Assembly (NCBI RefSeq): GCF_000737715.1
Contig: NZ_JPRN01000006.1
Coordinates: forward strand, 186,001-250,000
Length of the DNA stretch: 64,000 nucleotides
Source: Chryseobacterium sp. JM1
Lineage (GTDB): Bacteria > Bacteroidota > Bacteroidia > Flavobacteriales > Weeksellaceae
Direction of reading: 5' to 3'
Shown here: in pieces, positions 9,026-17,618 of the stretch
Numbering within the stretch: position 1 is the first letter of the stretch
How the letters are laid out: each line of letters begins with the position of its first letter
Translations under genes and position numbers: made by a program
Notes under the pieces: model-generated
What the model was told of the DNA's origin: nothing
Database searches by the model: none
What the model saw: only the letters and a program-made list of their open reading frames with translations

Positions 9026-9448
9026 TTATTTTTTTAGTTCACAGTCCGATATTTGTTCTATTTCAATATGATGGTTTCTCAAGAACGCAATCCCGTCGTC
9101 GTCCGAATACTCATTGATATACACAAGTCTTGTAATTCCTGCCTGCAGAATCAGTTTGCTGCATTCTTTGCAGGGCGACAGCGTTAAATATAACGTGGCA
9201 CCTTTTGCAGACTGAGTGGAAGCGGCCAGCTTTAATATCGCATTGGCTTCCGCATGAAGTACATACCAGTGTGTTTTCCCCTCTCCATCTTCACAGCAGT
9301 TTTCAAACCCCGAAGGTGTTCCGTTGTAACCATCTGAAATAATCATCCTATCTTTTACGATAAGTGCTCCTACCTGTTTTCTCTTACAGTAGGATAGTTT
9401 TGCCCACTCCTGGGCCATTTTTAGATAAGCTTTATCAAACTTATTCAT
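9026..9448 (-). CDS. dCMP deaminase family protein
   Basis: The 140-residue zinc-dependent deaminase carries HAE (H65, catalytic E67) and PCKEC (C93, C96), the zinc site of the cytidine/deoxycytidylate deaminase fold. The extended loop with two cysteines (GFENCCEDGEGKTHW) is typical of dCMP deaminases and ComEB. It should convert dCMP to dUMP for thymidylate supply. It lies 6 nt upstream of xerD on the same strand. Confidence 0.88.
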   Translation of the reverse strand: MNKFDKAYLKMAQEWAKLSYCKRKQVGALIVKDRMIISDGYNGTPSGFENCCEDGEGKTHWYVLHAEANAILKLAASTQSAKGATLYLTLSPCKECSKLILQAGITRLVYINEYSDDDGIAFLRNHHIEIEQISDCELKK

Positions 9449-9491
9449 ACCGCAGCATTAGTTTTTTTCGAAATAATTTGGATTAAAAATC

Positions 9492-10259
9492 TTAGAAGTT
9501 AGGCTTTCTTTTCTCTAGGAAAGCGGTAACTCCTTCTTTCTTGTCTGCCAGGTCAAAAAGTTCTCCGAAATACTTGATTTCAGATTCAAAACCTTTATCC
9601 GTATCAGACAAGTTGACGGCTTGGATGGCCTTTGATATAGCCATTGGTGAGTTGCTGGCTATAATACTTGCTAATTCTTTTGTTTTGGTTAATAATTCTT
9701 CAATTGGGTATACTTCATTCACCAGTCCGATTTCCTTTGCTCTTTGAGCGGGAATCATTTTGGCAGAGAAGATCAGTTCGTTGGCGATGCCTTTTCCTAC
9801 TAATTTAGGAAGTCTCTGTGTTCCTCCGTAACCTGGAATCAATCCCAAAGTTACTTCCGGAAGCCCCAGTCTTGCATTCTCTGATGCATATCTGATGTGG
9901 CACGCCATGGCAAGCTCTAAACCACCTCCTAATGCAAAACCGTTTACGGCCGCAATCACGGGTTTAGATGTATTTTCAATTTTATTGAACAGGCTGTTTT
10001 GCCCGTTTCTGGCCAGTTCTTCGGCTTTTTCCTGTCCAAAATCACTGAATTCTTTTATATCTGCTCCGGCTACAAATGATTTTTCTCCGCTTCCTGTTAG
10101 AACAATTGCTCTACAGGTGGTGTCAGCGTTCAGTTCATCTATAGCTGAGCCAATTTCCTGAATAGTCTTCGCATTAAGAGCATTTAAGCTCTGAGGTCTG
10201 TTGATCGTAATGACAGCAATCCTGTCTTCTTTTTCTAATAATATATTTTCGTAACTCAT
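9492..10259 (-). CDS. Enoyl-CoA hydratase/isomerase (crotonase family)
   Basis: The 255-residue protein has the full crotonase pattern. The first oxyanion-hole segment is SFVAGADIKEF (about residues 60-70), and the second is VNGFALGGGLELAMAC (about 104-119). The catalytic Glu region is GLPEVTLGLIPGYGGTQRL (about 132-150). It should add water to 2-enoyl-CoA in fatty-acid or amino-acid degradation in the cytoplasm. It lies 43 nt upstream of the deaminase; the neighbours give no pathway. Confidence 0.9.
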   Translation of the reverse strand: MSYENILLEKEDRIAVITINRPQSLNALNAKTIQEIGSAIDELNADTTCRAIVLTGSGEKSFVAGADIKEFSDFGQEKAEELARNGQNSLFNKIENTSKPVIAAVNGFALGGGLELAMACHIRYASENARLGLPEVTLGLIPGYGGTQRLPKLVGKGIANELIFSAKMIPAQRAKEIGLVNEVYPIEELLTKTKELASIIASNSPMAISKAIQAVNLSDTDKGFESEIKYFGELFDLADKKEGVTAFLEKRKPNF

Positions 10260-10303
10260 TTTTCCACTTTAAAATATTATTTTCTGCAAATTATAAATTT
10301 TTT

Positions 10304-10342
10304 ACAAAAAAAAGGAAAAAATATTGGTTTTTTTTCCTTTTA
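10304..10342. terminator. A/T-rich hairpin between catalase and enoyl-CoA hydratase genes
   Basis: An AAAAGGAAAAAA run pairs with TTTTTTTTCCTTTT around a short ATTGG-containing loop. A long T-tract follows on the minus strand, which is the reading direction of the catalase gene ending at 10364. The stem is weak because it has only two G-C pairs. Confidence 0.5.
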
Positions 10343-10363
10343 ATTGATTTATCTTTCAAAATA

Positions 10364-11851
10364 CTATTTCGAATGATTCATCATATTCGCATCTATATTG
10401 ACATGAAGCTGAGATGCCACTTTCATGCCAAGTTCAATATTAGTCCTGAAAAAGTGACATAACTGACGGTTGATAATCTCATCTTTTTTCGGTCCCGTGA
10501 TTCCTTTCATACTTCCTACGATGTTGCTGATTAGGTGTTCTCTGTCTTCAGCGGTCATAGATTTTGTATACAATAATCCGGGTTGGGTATAGTGGTCATC
10601 GTCGTTTTCGTTTCTGTTGTAGCTCGCAACATGGGCACTGTCCAGTTCATATTCGTAATTTTTATACGAAGGGTCCGGCTTCACATCATCAAAACTGTTC
10701 GGGAAATAATTCGGTTTGTCCTGATATTCAATTGAGTCTGCCATGAAGCCATCTCTCTGATAGTTATTGACAGCAAAAGGACATCGGTTCACTTCCAGAA
10801 GATGAGCATTGACTCCCACTCTGTATCTGTGGGCATCAGGATAAGAGAACAATCTTCCCTGAAGCATTTTGTCCGGAGAAAAACTGATTCCGTTAATCAG
10901 GCTGCTTGGTGAAAAAGCAGACTGCTCTACGTGTGCAAAATAATTAACAGGTACTTCATTCAGCTCCATTTCTCCCACTTCGATCATCGGGTAGTCATCG
11001 TGGAACCAAACTTTCGTTACGTCAAAAGGATTCCATCTGAAATCTTTTGCCTGCTCTTCCGTCATCACCTGGATAAACAAGGTCCATTTCGGGAAATCTC
11101 CGTTTTCGATGGCATTGCAAAGGTCTTCCTGTGCAAAGTCCGGATTTTCTCCGGCCATTTTTACTGCTTCGGCATCCGTGAAGTTTTTAATTCCCTGTTT
11201 TGTTTTAAAATGGAATTTTACCCATACCCTTTCATTCTTATCATTGATCATCGCGAAAGTATGAGATCCGAATCCATGCATATGTCTGTAGCCGTGAGGC
11301 GTTCCTCTGTCGGACATTAAAATAAGAACCTGATGAAGAGATTCAGGATTGTGACTCCAGAAATCCCACATCATCGTGGCACTTTTTAAATTGGTCTTCG
11401 GTACTCTTTTCTGGGTGTGGATAAAGTCCGGGAATTTTTTAGCATCCTTAATAAAGAATACCGGTGTATTGTTTCCTACCAGATCCCAGTTTCCGTCTTC
11501 CGTATAAAATTTTAAAGCAAAACCTCTCGGGTCTCTTGCGGTGTCTGCGCTTCCTTTTTCTCCACCCACGGTAGAGAAACGGGCAAACATCCTGCATGAG
11601 TTTCCTACTTTTGAAAATAGTTTGGCTTTGGTATACTGGCTGATGTCATGAGTAACCGTAAATGTACCATAGGCACCGCTTCCTTTGGCATGTACAATTC
11701 TTTCAGGGATTCTTTCCCTAACAAAGTGCGCGAGATTTTCCTGAAGGATAAAATCCTGCAGCAGGACAGGCCCTCTAGGACCTACGGTTTGTGAGTCCTG
11801 GTGTTCAAAATAAGGAGCGCCATTGCTTAGCGTTAATTTTTTAGAATCCAT
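10364..11851 (-). CDS. katA: Catalase (haem, small-subunit clade)
   Basis: The 495-residue enzyme dismutates hydrogen peroxide in the cytoplasm. The catalytic His is in RIVHAKGSGAYG (H54), the catalytic Asn is in the GNNTPVFF segment, and the proximal haem Tyr is in RLFSYPDAHRYR (R-x-F-x-Y). The length fits clade 3 monofunctional catalases without the extra C-terminal domain. It is divergent from an OxyR-type regulator gene with 132 bp between the starts, the classic arrangement for peroxide-induced control. A minus-strand promoter is visible at 11914-11947. Confidence 0.96.
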   Translation of the reverse strand: MDSKKLTLSNGAPYFEHQDSQTVGPRGPVLLQDFILQENLAHFVRERIPERIVHAKGSGAYGTFTVTHDISQYTKAKLFSKVGNSCRMFARFSTVGGEKGSADTARDPRGFALKFYTEDGNWDLVGNNTPVFFIKDAKKFPDFIHTQKRVPKTNLKSATMMWDFWSHNPESLHQVLILMSDRGTPHGYRHMHGFGSHTFAMINDKNERVWVKFHFKTKQGIKNFTDAEAVKMAGENPDFAQEDLCNAIENGDFPKWTLFIQVMTEEQAKDFRWNPFDVTKVWFHDDYPMIEVGEMELNEVPVNYFAHVEQSAFSPSSLINGISFSPDKMLQGRLFSYPDAHRYRVGVNAHLLEVNRCPFAVNNYQRDGFMADSIEYQDKPNYFPNSFDDVKPDPSYKNYEYELDSAHVASYNRNENDDDHYTQPGLLYTKSMTAEDREHLISNIVGSMKGITGPKKDEIINRQLCHFFRTNIELGMKVASQLHVNIDANMMNHSK

Positions 11852-11913
11852 AGAGTTATGATTTGTATGATTGATTTACCTTGTAAACTGTCTTATGCAG
11901 ACGTATGAAATAT

Positions 11914-11963
11914 CAAATTTACTTGAATTTTTGATTACTAATAGCAAAAACATTTTATCTTTG
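11914..11963. promoter_or_regulatory. Divergent katA / oxyR promoters
   Basis: For the plus strand, TTG at 11931-11933 and TATCTTTG at 11956-11963 (22-bp spacing) match the Bacteroidota -33/-7 consensus and lie about 20 nt upstream of the oxyR start at 11984. For the minus strand, TAAATTTG (complement of 11914-11921) with TTG (complement of 11945-11947) gives a katA promoter with a leader of about 55 nt. The two promoters interleave, so one OxyR-type regulator bound here could touch both. Confidence 0.68.
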
Positions 11964-11983
11964 TAATAGATAATATTAATCAG

Positions 11984-12934
11984 ATGAACATTCAGCAACT
12001 GGAGTATCTTATCGCTGTAGATAAGTACAAACATTTTGGTAAAGCAGCTCAGGCATGCTTTATTACGCAGCCCACGTTAAGTGCGATGATACAAAAATTT
12101 GAGGATGAACTGGATGTGAAAGTGTTCGACAGAACTACACACCCGATCCGTACTACAGATGTAGGGCTTCAGATCATTGATCAGGCAAAGGTAATTATAG
12201 AATCTGTCAATGAGCTGAAAAATAAAGCGAATCTTCTGAATAATATTTTAGGCGGAACGATCAATTTAGGAATCATTCCTACCGTTTCCTCTTTCATTTT
12301 ACCAACAGAAATCTTTAAGTTTTTGGAAGACAATCCAAAAATCCAGATGAATGTGAAGGAAATGACCACAGATAATATCATCAAGGCTTTAAAAGCTGGT
12401 GAACTGGATGCAGGAATTATTTCTACACCATATGACACGGCTGATGAATTCTATCAGGATTTCCTTTTCAATGAGGAACTCATGATTTACAGCTCCAATA
12501 CGGAAGCGAATAAAAAGAATTCTTATATCATCCCTGAAGAACTGAACGTTGAAAAAGTTTGGCTTCTGGAGGAAGGGAACTGTCTGAGAAATCAGTTTGA
12601 GAATATCTGTCATCTGAAAGAAAATACACTGAAACCTAAAAATCTTGATTTCCTGGCTTCCAATATTCAGACATTGGTGCATATGGTAGACAAGGTAGGA
12701 GGCATCAGTATTCTGCCGGAACTGGCATTAAGTCAGCTTTCTGATGAGCAGAAAGAAAATGTGTTCAGATTCAAAAAACCTTTCCCTTACAGAGAGATCA
12801 AGATCATCTATTATAAGCCGACCTTCAAGCAGAAAATCATTGATGAATTATCTCACTCTATCAAGAGTTCTTTAGAGCAGAAGCTTAATTATCACATCAA
12901 CCCGAAAGAGTTTGTGAGCATTAAACCGCAATGA
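11984..12934 (+). CDS. oxyR: LysR-family regulator, OxyR-like
   Basis: The 316-residue protein has the N-terminal winged helix of LysR regulators (AAQACFITQPTLSAMIQKFE around residues 21-40) and a type 2 periplasmic-binding-like effector domain. Two cysteines lie in the effector half within NCLRNQFENIC, spaced like the peroxide-sensing pair of OxyR (C199/C208 in E. coli). Its position divergent from catalase supports the assignment. It should activate katA when oxidised. The gene has its own promoter at 11931-11963. Confidence 0.9.
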   Translation: MNIQQLEYLIAVDKYKHFGKAAQACFITQPTLSAMIQKFEDELDVKVFDRTTHPIRTTDVGLQIIDQAKVIIESVNELKNKANLLNNILGGTINLGIIPTVSSFILPTEIFKFLEDNPKIQMNVKEMTTDNIIKALKAGELDAGIISTPYDTADEFYQDFLFNEELMIYSSNTEANKKNSYIIPEELNVEKVWLLEEGNCLRNQFENICHLKENTLKPKNLDFLASNIQTLVHMVDKVGGISILPELALSQLSDEQKENVFRFKKPFPYREIKIIYYKPTFKQKIIDELSHSIKSSLEQKLNYHINPKEFVSIKPQ

Positions 12935-13001
12935 ACTAAGAAGTCCGCAAAGTGATATAAATCATTAATTTTAAGAAAATTATAATTAATAAGCAAAAAT
13001 C

Positions 13002-13032
13002 TTGAGTATTAAAAAAATAGTACTTAAATTTG
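13002..13032 (+). promoter_or_regulatory. metK promoter (Bacteroidota -33/-7)
   Basis: TTG at 13002-13004 and TAAATTTG at 13025-13032 are 20 bp apart and match the TTG-N~20-TANNTTTG consensus. The implied transcription start is about 13039-13041, directly before the riboswitch at 13046. Confidence 0.78.
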
Positions 13033-13045
13033 CAGACGTTTATAA

Positions 13046-13096
13046 ACGAGGAAAAATTTGACCTGATTGCAACCTCTCTAAAAATATGCTAAAACA
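13046..13096 (+). promoter_or_regulatory. SAM-II riboswitch upstream of metK
   Basis: The segment follows the SAM-II consensus. A P1 5' strand GAGG (13048-13051) is followed by the conserved core ATTTGACCTGATTGCA (13056-13071), then the P1 3' strand CCTC (13073-13076). A TGCTAAA element follows at 13087-13093. GCA (13069-13071) can pair with TGC (13087-13089) to close the pseudoknot. The known metX SAM-II core reads ATTTAACCGTATTGCA and ends AGCTAAA, a near match. It lies 70 nt upstream of the S-adenosylmethionine synthetase start, as expected for feedback control by the product. No clear terminator follows, so whether it acts on transcription or translation is open. Confidence 0.85.
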
Positions 13097-13164
13097 GTAT
13101 TCTTTTTTGGGCAATTTATTCTTATTTTTCTTCACTTATTTTAATCTAAAAAACAAAGAATAAT

Positions 13165-14445
13165 ATGTCTTATCTATTTACATCTGAATCCGTTTCAGAA
13201 GGACATCCGGATAAAATTGCCGACCAAATTTCCGATGCATTAATCGATCATTTTTTAGCATACGATAAAAACTCTAAGGTAGCTTGTGAAACCCTTGTAA
13301 CTACCGGACAGGTAGTACTTGCCGGTGAAGTGAAGTCTGATGCATATCTTGATGTTCAGACCATTGCAAGAGACGTTATTAACGGAATTGGCTATACGAA
13401 AGGAGAATATATGTTCAATGGTGATTCTTGTGGAGTAATCTCCGCGATCCATGAGCAGTCTCCGGATATCAACCAGGGGGTAGACAGAGCAGTAAACGAC
13501 GAATCTTTCGAAGCTAAGGCAAACGCACAGGGAGCCGGTGACCAGGGGATGATGTTCGGTTATGCAACCAACGAGACGGCTAATTATATGCCTCTTGCTT
13601 TAGATCTTGCCCACACGATCCTTAAAGAACTTTCTGTATTGAGAAGAGACGGAAGCGAAATCGCTTACCTGCGTCCTGATGCAAAAAGCCAGGTGACTAT
13701 TGAATATTCTGATGACCACAAACCGGTAAGAATTGATTCTATCGTGGTTTCTACACAGCACGATGACTTCGGTACTGAAGAAGAAATGCTGACCAAGATC
13801 CGTGAAGATATCAAAAGTATTCTGGTTCCAAGAGTAGTGGCTCAGCAGACTGAAGAGATCAAGGCGTTGTTCAATGATCAGATCAAATATCACATCAACC
13901 CTACAGGGAAATTTGTGATCGGTGGTCCTCACGGAGATACAGGTCTTACAGGAAGAAAAATCATCGTAGATACATACGGTGGAAAAGGAGCTCACGGTGG
14001 TGGTGCTTTCTCCGGAAAAGATCCTTCCAAAGTAGACAGAAGTGCGGCTTATGCTACAAGACACATCGCTAAAAACCTAGTGGCTGCAGGAGTAGCCGAC
14101 GAAGTTTTGGTACAGGTTTCTTACGCAATCGGTGTTGCTGAACCTTGTGGTTTATACATCAATACCTACGGAACTGCGAAAGTAGATCTTAACGACGGTG
14201 ACATTGCTAAGAAAGTGTCTACCATCTTCGATTTAAGACCTTATGCTATCGAGCAGAACTTAAAATTAAGAAACCCGATCTACCTTGAAACGGCTTCTTA
14301 CGGACACATGGGGAAAGAGCATTATACAGCTGACAAAACATTTAATAAAGGTCAGAAAAATGAAATTACCCTTACAGGTCTTGAGTTCTTTACCTGGGAA
14401 AAACTTGACAAAGTAGACGAAATTAAAGCCGCTTTCGGTATTTAA
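13165..14445 (+). CDS. metK: S-adenosylmethionine synthetase
   Basis: The 426-residue cytoplasmic enzyme makes SAM from methionine and ATP. The N-terminal [15 protein letters not shown] (residues 11-25), the [12 protein letters not shown] hexapeptide region and the phosphate-binding [19 protein letters not shown] are all intact. Compared with the E. coli enzyme (about 384 residues) it has an extra charged segment near residues 170-245 and a longer C-terminus, as is usual in Bacteroidota. It is a single-gene unit with its own promoter, a SAM-II type leader and a downstream terminator. Confidence 0.98.
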   Translation: MSYLFTSESVSEGHPDKIADQISDALIDHFLAYDKNSKVACETLVTTGQVVLAGEVKSDAYLDVQTIARDVINGIGYTKGEYMFNGDSCGVISAIHEQSPDINQGVDRAVNDESFEAKANAQGAGDQGMMFGYATNETANYMPLALDLAHTILKELSVLRRDGSEIAYLRPDAKSQVTIEYSDDHKPVRIDSIVVSTQHDDFGTEEEMLTKIREDIKSILVPRVVAQQTEEIKALFNDQIKYHINPTGKFVIGGPHGDTGLTGRKIIVDTYGGKGAHGGGAFSGKDPSKVDRSAAYATRHIAKNLVAAGVADEVLVQVSYAIGVAEPCGLYINTYGTAKVDLNDGDIAKKVSTIFDLRPYAIEQNLKLRNPIYLETASYGHMGKEHYTADKTFNKGQKNEITLTGLEFFTWEKLDKVDEIKAAFGI

Positions 14446-14470
14446 TTTACTCTTCAGAAATAATAAATAG

Positions 14471-14503
14471 ACTGCTTTATCTTTGGGTAAGGCAGTTTTT
14501 TTT
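14471..14503 (+). terminator. Terminator of metK
   Basis: An 8-bp stem (ACTGCTTT at 14471-14478 with AAGGCAGT at 14489-14496, one G-T pair) is followed by eight T, 26 nt after the metK stop. Confidence 0.85.
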
Positions 14504-14529
14504 AATTTTACACCTTAAATAATTTAGAG

Positions 14530-15021
14530 ATGATGAATTTTAGAACAGCAGCAACCGTAGTATTTGTATTTTTCCTGAGCATAATGGCGAAAGCACAATA
14601 TACCATGCATAAGATGGTTAGTGTAGGGTATACGTACCAAAACCAGAGCTTTGGAGAAGTTGGGGGCAAGCTGCTTTTCCTGAAGAATGATGATGTGATA
14701 TACAGATTGGGTGGATCTGCTCTGATGGGTTCAGCCGGTTCTAAATTTGCGATCATGCCGAAACTGCAGGCCGATGTCATGCTTAATTTTGAGAAAAATG
14801 TAGATTTCTATCACGCGTACTATCTTTTGATCGGTGCGGAAGGAACCAACAAATATATCGCTCCGAAAATAGGAGTTACGCTTTTCGGACTTCTGGACCT
14901 TGCCGGAGGTTATGCTTTTCCGATCGGAGACACGCGTTTGAACGGAAAAGAGATGAAAGGTTTAAATATTAATTTAACATTAAATATCCCTACAGTGTTT
15001 ATTCATGATATGTTTAAATAA
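14530..15021 (+). CDS. Secreted protein of unknown function, possible small beta-barrel
   Basis: The 163-residue protein has a signal peptide (hydrophobic AATVVFVFFLSIMAKAQ, cleavage after AKA or before Y). The mature part alternates polar and hydrophobic residues in glycine/aromatic-rich strands (VGYTYQNQSFGEVGGKL, YYLLIGAEGTNKYIAPKIG), as in small outer-membrane barrels. No family could be named. ATG codons at 14530 and 14533 are both usable starts. It stands alone after the metK terminator. Confidence 0.75.
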   Translation: MMNFRTAATVVFVFFLSIMAKAQYTMHKMVSVGYTYQNQSFGEVGGKLLFLKNDDVIYRLGGSALMGSAGSKFAIMPKLQADVMLNFEKNVDFYHAYYLLIGAEGTNKYIAPKIGVTLFGLLDLAGGYAFPIGDTRLNGKEMKGLNINLTLNIPTVFIHDMFK

Positions 15022-15219
15022 GTTTTTTTACATTTTTCTTGTAAAAATTTAATAATTGCTTAACAGTTATTAAAAAATTATTATATTTACACCATATAAT
15101 AATTGTACTGCCTATTGATTTTACTTTACTCCAAAAAACTGTTTTGTATTTACAGCTAGGGCCAGATAGAATATCTGGAGAATTGCTGGTCTGCAAATTT
15201 TTTATTATTGAGAAGAGTT

Positions 15220-15810
15220 ATGAAATCAAAAACGGACAGCCTACTAATTTCCCTTTACCAGAAAGGAGACGAAGAAGCCCTATCAGCCCTTATTCATCGT
15301 CATCAGAGAGAACTGTTTACATTCATTTTTTACAAAATTAATGATGAAGACCTGGCCAATGATGTTTTTCAGGATACATTCATGAAAATCATCCTGATGC
15401 TGAAAGAAGGACGGTATAACGAAGAAGGCAAATTCATTCTTTGGGCAAAAAGAATCGCACACAACCTTATCATCGATCATTTCAGATTGAAAGCGAAAAA
15501 CGTTAAAGTTTCGGAAACCACTTTCGAAACAGACGAGTATTCTATTTTTGATCTGATCAGAGAGCCATCGGAAAACATTGAAGATCAGTTGGTAACCCTT
15601 CAGATCCAGGAGGATCTTTTAAGGATGCTTCAGTTTCTGCCACAGAACCAGCAGGAAGTCATTAAACTGAGGTTTTTTGACGGGCTGAGCTTCAAAGAAA
15701 TTGCAGATCATACCAATATGAGCATCAATACCACATTGGGAAGAGTACGCTACGCATTGATCAACCTGAGAAAAATCATGGACGAAAATAATATTGTATT
15801 GACACGTTAG
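15220..15810 (+). CDS. RNA polymerase sigma-70 factor (ECF-like)
   Basis: The 196-residue protein has sigma region 2 (FTFIFYKINDEDLANDVFQD, about residues 32-51) with the core-binding and -10 recognition helices. Region 4 follows (QVIKLRFFDGLSFKEIADHT, about 148-167), the -35 recognition helix-turn-helix. The ATG at 15220 was chosen; the frame is open to a TTG 12 nt earlier. No classic anti-sigma gene with a membrane segment follows. A very short ORF lies 37 nt downstream instead. Confidence 0.9.
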   Translation: MKSKTDSLLISLYQKGDEEALSALIHRHQRELFTFIFYKINDEDLANDVFQDTFMKIILMLKEGRYNEEGKFILWAKRIAHNLIIDHFRLKAKNVKVSETTFETDEYSIFDLIREPSENIEDQLVTLQIQEDLLRMLQFLPQNQQEVIKLRFFDGLSFKEIADHTNMSINTTLGRVRYALINLRKIMDENNIVLTR

Positions 15811-15847
15811 GATAATAATTTCAGAAAATTCACGTTTAAAGGAAAAC

Positions 15848-15994
15848 ATGCTTTCGCCTATGAAAAAAAATGATTCCTTAAAAGTGAAAACTTTGAAACC
15901 TAAGAAACAAACAATTGATTTTCTACTGAATTACTCAAAAAGTATTGAAGTGGTACCAACCAAAAACAAGAATTTCCCAATTTCCAAAAATTAA
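15848..15994 (+). CDS. Small basic protein downstream of the sigma factor
   Basis: A 48-codon frame (or 44 codons from the second ATG at 15860) lies between the sigma factor and the YjjG-like gene. It reads MKKNDSLKVKTLKPKKQTID near the start and ends NFPISKN. It is lysine-rich and has no membrane segment. Position directly after a sigma gene and use of codons like its neighbours make it a plausible real small gene, perhaps a partner or regulator of the sigma factor. That function is only a guess. Confidence 0.5.
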   Translation: MLSPMKKNDSLKVKTLKPKKQTIDFLLNYSKSIEVVPTKNKNFPISKN

Positions 15995-16014
15995 ATTGAG
16001 TAATTTTGTGCTGT

Positions 16015-16710
16015 ATGAAAATTCAGCACATTTTTTTTGACCTGGACAATACGCTCTGGGATCACCGTAAGAACGCGTATCTTACCATTAAAGACCTTTT
16101 TGAAAAGCAGGAAATCACTTTACATTATCATATCGACTTTGAAAGCTTCCATACCGTCTATCACGACATCAATGAAAGTCTTTGGGAGAAAATAAGAGAC
16201 GGTCTTATCGATAAAGAATATCTGAGAAAGCATCGTTTCTATGATACTTTCAAACATTTTGGAGTGGATGATGAGGAACTTTCCCAATATTTTGAGGAGC
16301 ATTTTCTTGATAAAATCCTTAATCACAACGAGCTGGTAGAAGGAGCGGAATGTATTCTTGAATATCTGAAATCCAAACACTATACAATGCATGTAATTTC
16401 GAACGGCTTCCAAGAAGTGACGGAAAGAAAGTGTATCCTCTCCGGAATCGATAAATACTTTAAAACCATTACCAGCGCTGATTCTATAGGTGTGAGAAAA
16501 CCTAATCCGAAGATCTTTGAATATTCTCTCGGACTGGCAGAAGCCACTAAGGAAGAAAGCATCCTGATCGGCGACGACTGGATCGCAGATGTAGTGGGGT
16601 CTCAAAATTATGGACTTGATGTAATCTTCTTTGATGTATACAAAGAAAATAAGCAGGAGGAAGGACTCAAAGCCATTACGCATCTTTTACAGATTAAAGA
16701 ATACTTATAA
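16015..16710 (+). CDS. yjjG: YjjG-family HAD nucleotidase
   Basis: The 231-residue HAD hydrolase has motif I FFDLDNT (D9, D11), motif II near HVISNG, the Lys/Pro region RKPNPKIFEYSL and motif IV IGDDWIADV. This order and the LWDHR sequence just after motif I fit YjjG, which dephosphorylates non-canonical pyrimidine nucleotides (housecleaning). The ATG at 16015 is preferred because it places the first beta strand (IQHIFFDLD) correctly; an upstream TTG adds only MCC. A hairpin terminator follows at 16718. Confidence 0.87.
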   Translation: MKIQHIFFDLDNTLWDHRKNAYLTIKDLFEKQEITLHYHIDFESFHTVYHDINESLWEKIRDGLIDKEYLRKHRFYDTFKHFGVDDEELSQYFEEHFLDKILNHNELVEGAECILEYLKSKHYTMHVISNGFQEVTERKCILSGIDKYFKTITSADSIGVRKPNPKIFEYSLGLAEATKEESILIGDDWIADVVGSQNYGLDVIFFDVYKENKQEEGLKAITHLLQIKEYL

Positions 16711-16717
16711 AATATAC

Positions 16718-16747
16718 AGTTTTCAGTACTGTAAAAACTGATTTTTT
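16718..16747 (+). terminator. Terminator of the yjjG-like gene
   Basis: The stem CAGTTTT (16718-16724) pairs with AAAACTG (16734-16740). The loop contains the self-complementary CAGTACTG. Six T follow at 16742-16747. Confidence 0.7.
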
Positions 16748-16857
16748 GAACCATTAAGATAATGGAAGGTTTAGTTGAATTAAGAAAAATCAAATGCTTT
16801 TTTTAAGCAGTAGCTTTCTTAATGTTCTTAAACTCTTATCTGATCTTAATGGTTCAA
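16745..16857. repeat. Palindromic intergenic element, about 113 bp
   Basis: TTGAACCATTAAGAT (about 16746-16760) is the inverted match of ATCTTAATGGTTCAA (16843-16857). Inside, ATTAAGAAA and TTTCTTAAT form a second inverted pair. The whole can fold into one long imperfect hairpin. It carries no ORF and resembles a small non-autonomous or REP-like element; only one copy was recognised in the window. Confidence 0.6.
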
Positions 16858-16944
16858 ATATTTTTCCACTTTTCATTTTTCCTAATTCTTTCCTAAATTG
16901 ATTCTGAACTTTGCTCCATCATAAAGACAGAAAAAATTTACATT

Positions 16945-17394
16945 ATGAAAAATTTTAGAAAAATCACCGGAGCGCTTGTTATCTTATTCTTATTGGCAGG
17001 CGGATTTATTTTTGCACAGGACAAAGCGATTAACGCCAACCAACTTCCTAAAACAGCTAAAGTTTTCCTTTCGACCCATTTTAAAGGGATTGCGATAGGA
17101 TCTGCTATTGAAGATAGGGAAATCTATGGCGTTGACGAATATCAGGTATATCTGGCCAACGGAACGAAAGTAGAATTCGACAGCAAAGGAAACTGGAAGG
17201 AAGTAGACGGAAAACATCAGAAACTACCTTATGGATTCATTCCCGCATCAATCCGAAATTATGCCGCTAAAAATTTCCCGAACACCTACATCGTTAAGAT
17301 AGAAAAAGAAAGATGGTCTTATAAAGCCGAACTTTCAAACGGACTGGATCTTGAATTTGACAGAAACGGGAATTTCAAAAAAATAGACGATTAA
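16945..17394 (+). CDS. PepSY-like (DUF2874) periplasmic protein
   Basis: The 149-residue protein has a signal peptide (LVILFLLAGGFIFAQ). Two copies of a PepSY-like unit follow: one around FLSTHFKGIAI to NWKEVDG (about residues 39-92) and one around IPASIRNYAAKNFP to FKKIDD (about 99-149). Each contains the V.F...G.W / L.FD..G pattern of the DUF2874 (BLIP-like) family. Such proteins are secreted and often sit next to two-component systems, as here. Function is unknown; inhibition of proteases or metal-linked stress has been suggested for related folds. Confidence 0.85.
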   Translation: MKNFRKITGALVILFLLAGGFIFAQDKAINANQLPKTAKVFLSTHFKGIAIGSAIEDREIYGVDEYQVYLANGTKVEFDSKGNWKEVDGKHQKLPYGFIPASIRNYAAKNFPNTYIVKIEKERWSYKAELSNGLDLEFDRNGNFKKIDD

Positions 17395-17424
17395 TTCAAA
17401 TTGAATAACCTGAGTTCGGTATAA

Positions 17425-17590
17425 GAAGGTTGGAAGATGGAAGCTGGAGGATGGAAGTTACTATTGGGTATTAGTATTTAACAATTCCTTTTTAATGTAT
17501 TGAAGTCGTTTTAAAAAGATGAATAAAAATACCTGGTATTTCTTCTTTAGACTTCAATAACTTCCCTCTTCGAGCTTCTGACTTCCTTAC
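17425..17590. repeat. GA-rich imperfect inverted repeat, copy 1
   Basis: The left arm 17425-17459 (GGAAGATGGAAGCTGGAGGA core) is the approximate inverse of the right arm 17559-17590 (CTTCCCTCTTCGAGCTTCTG core). The middle also contains TTGAAGTC and GACTTCAA as a further inverted pair. The element fills the gap between the two PepSY-like genes. Confidence 0.65.
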
Positions 17591-17618
17591 CTCTAAATTA
17601 ACACCTTAAAATCTTAAT

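Noticed and set aside
13600..14064. Long open frame on the minus strand inside metK
   Set aside because: It is antisense to a complete, conserved enzyme, and its translation is rich in Ser, Cys and Phe without any domain. The same holds for frames at 16120-16683, 5430-5912 and 60173-60664.
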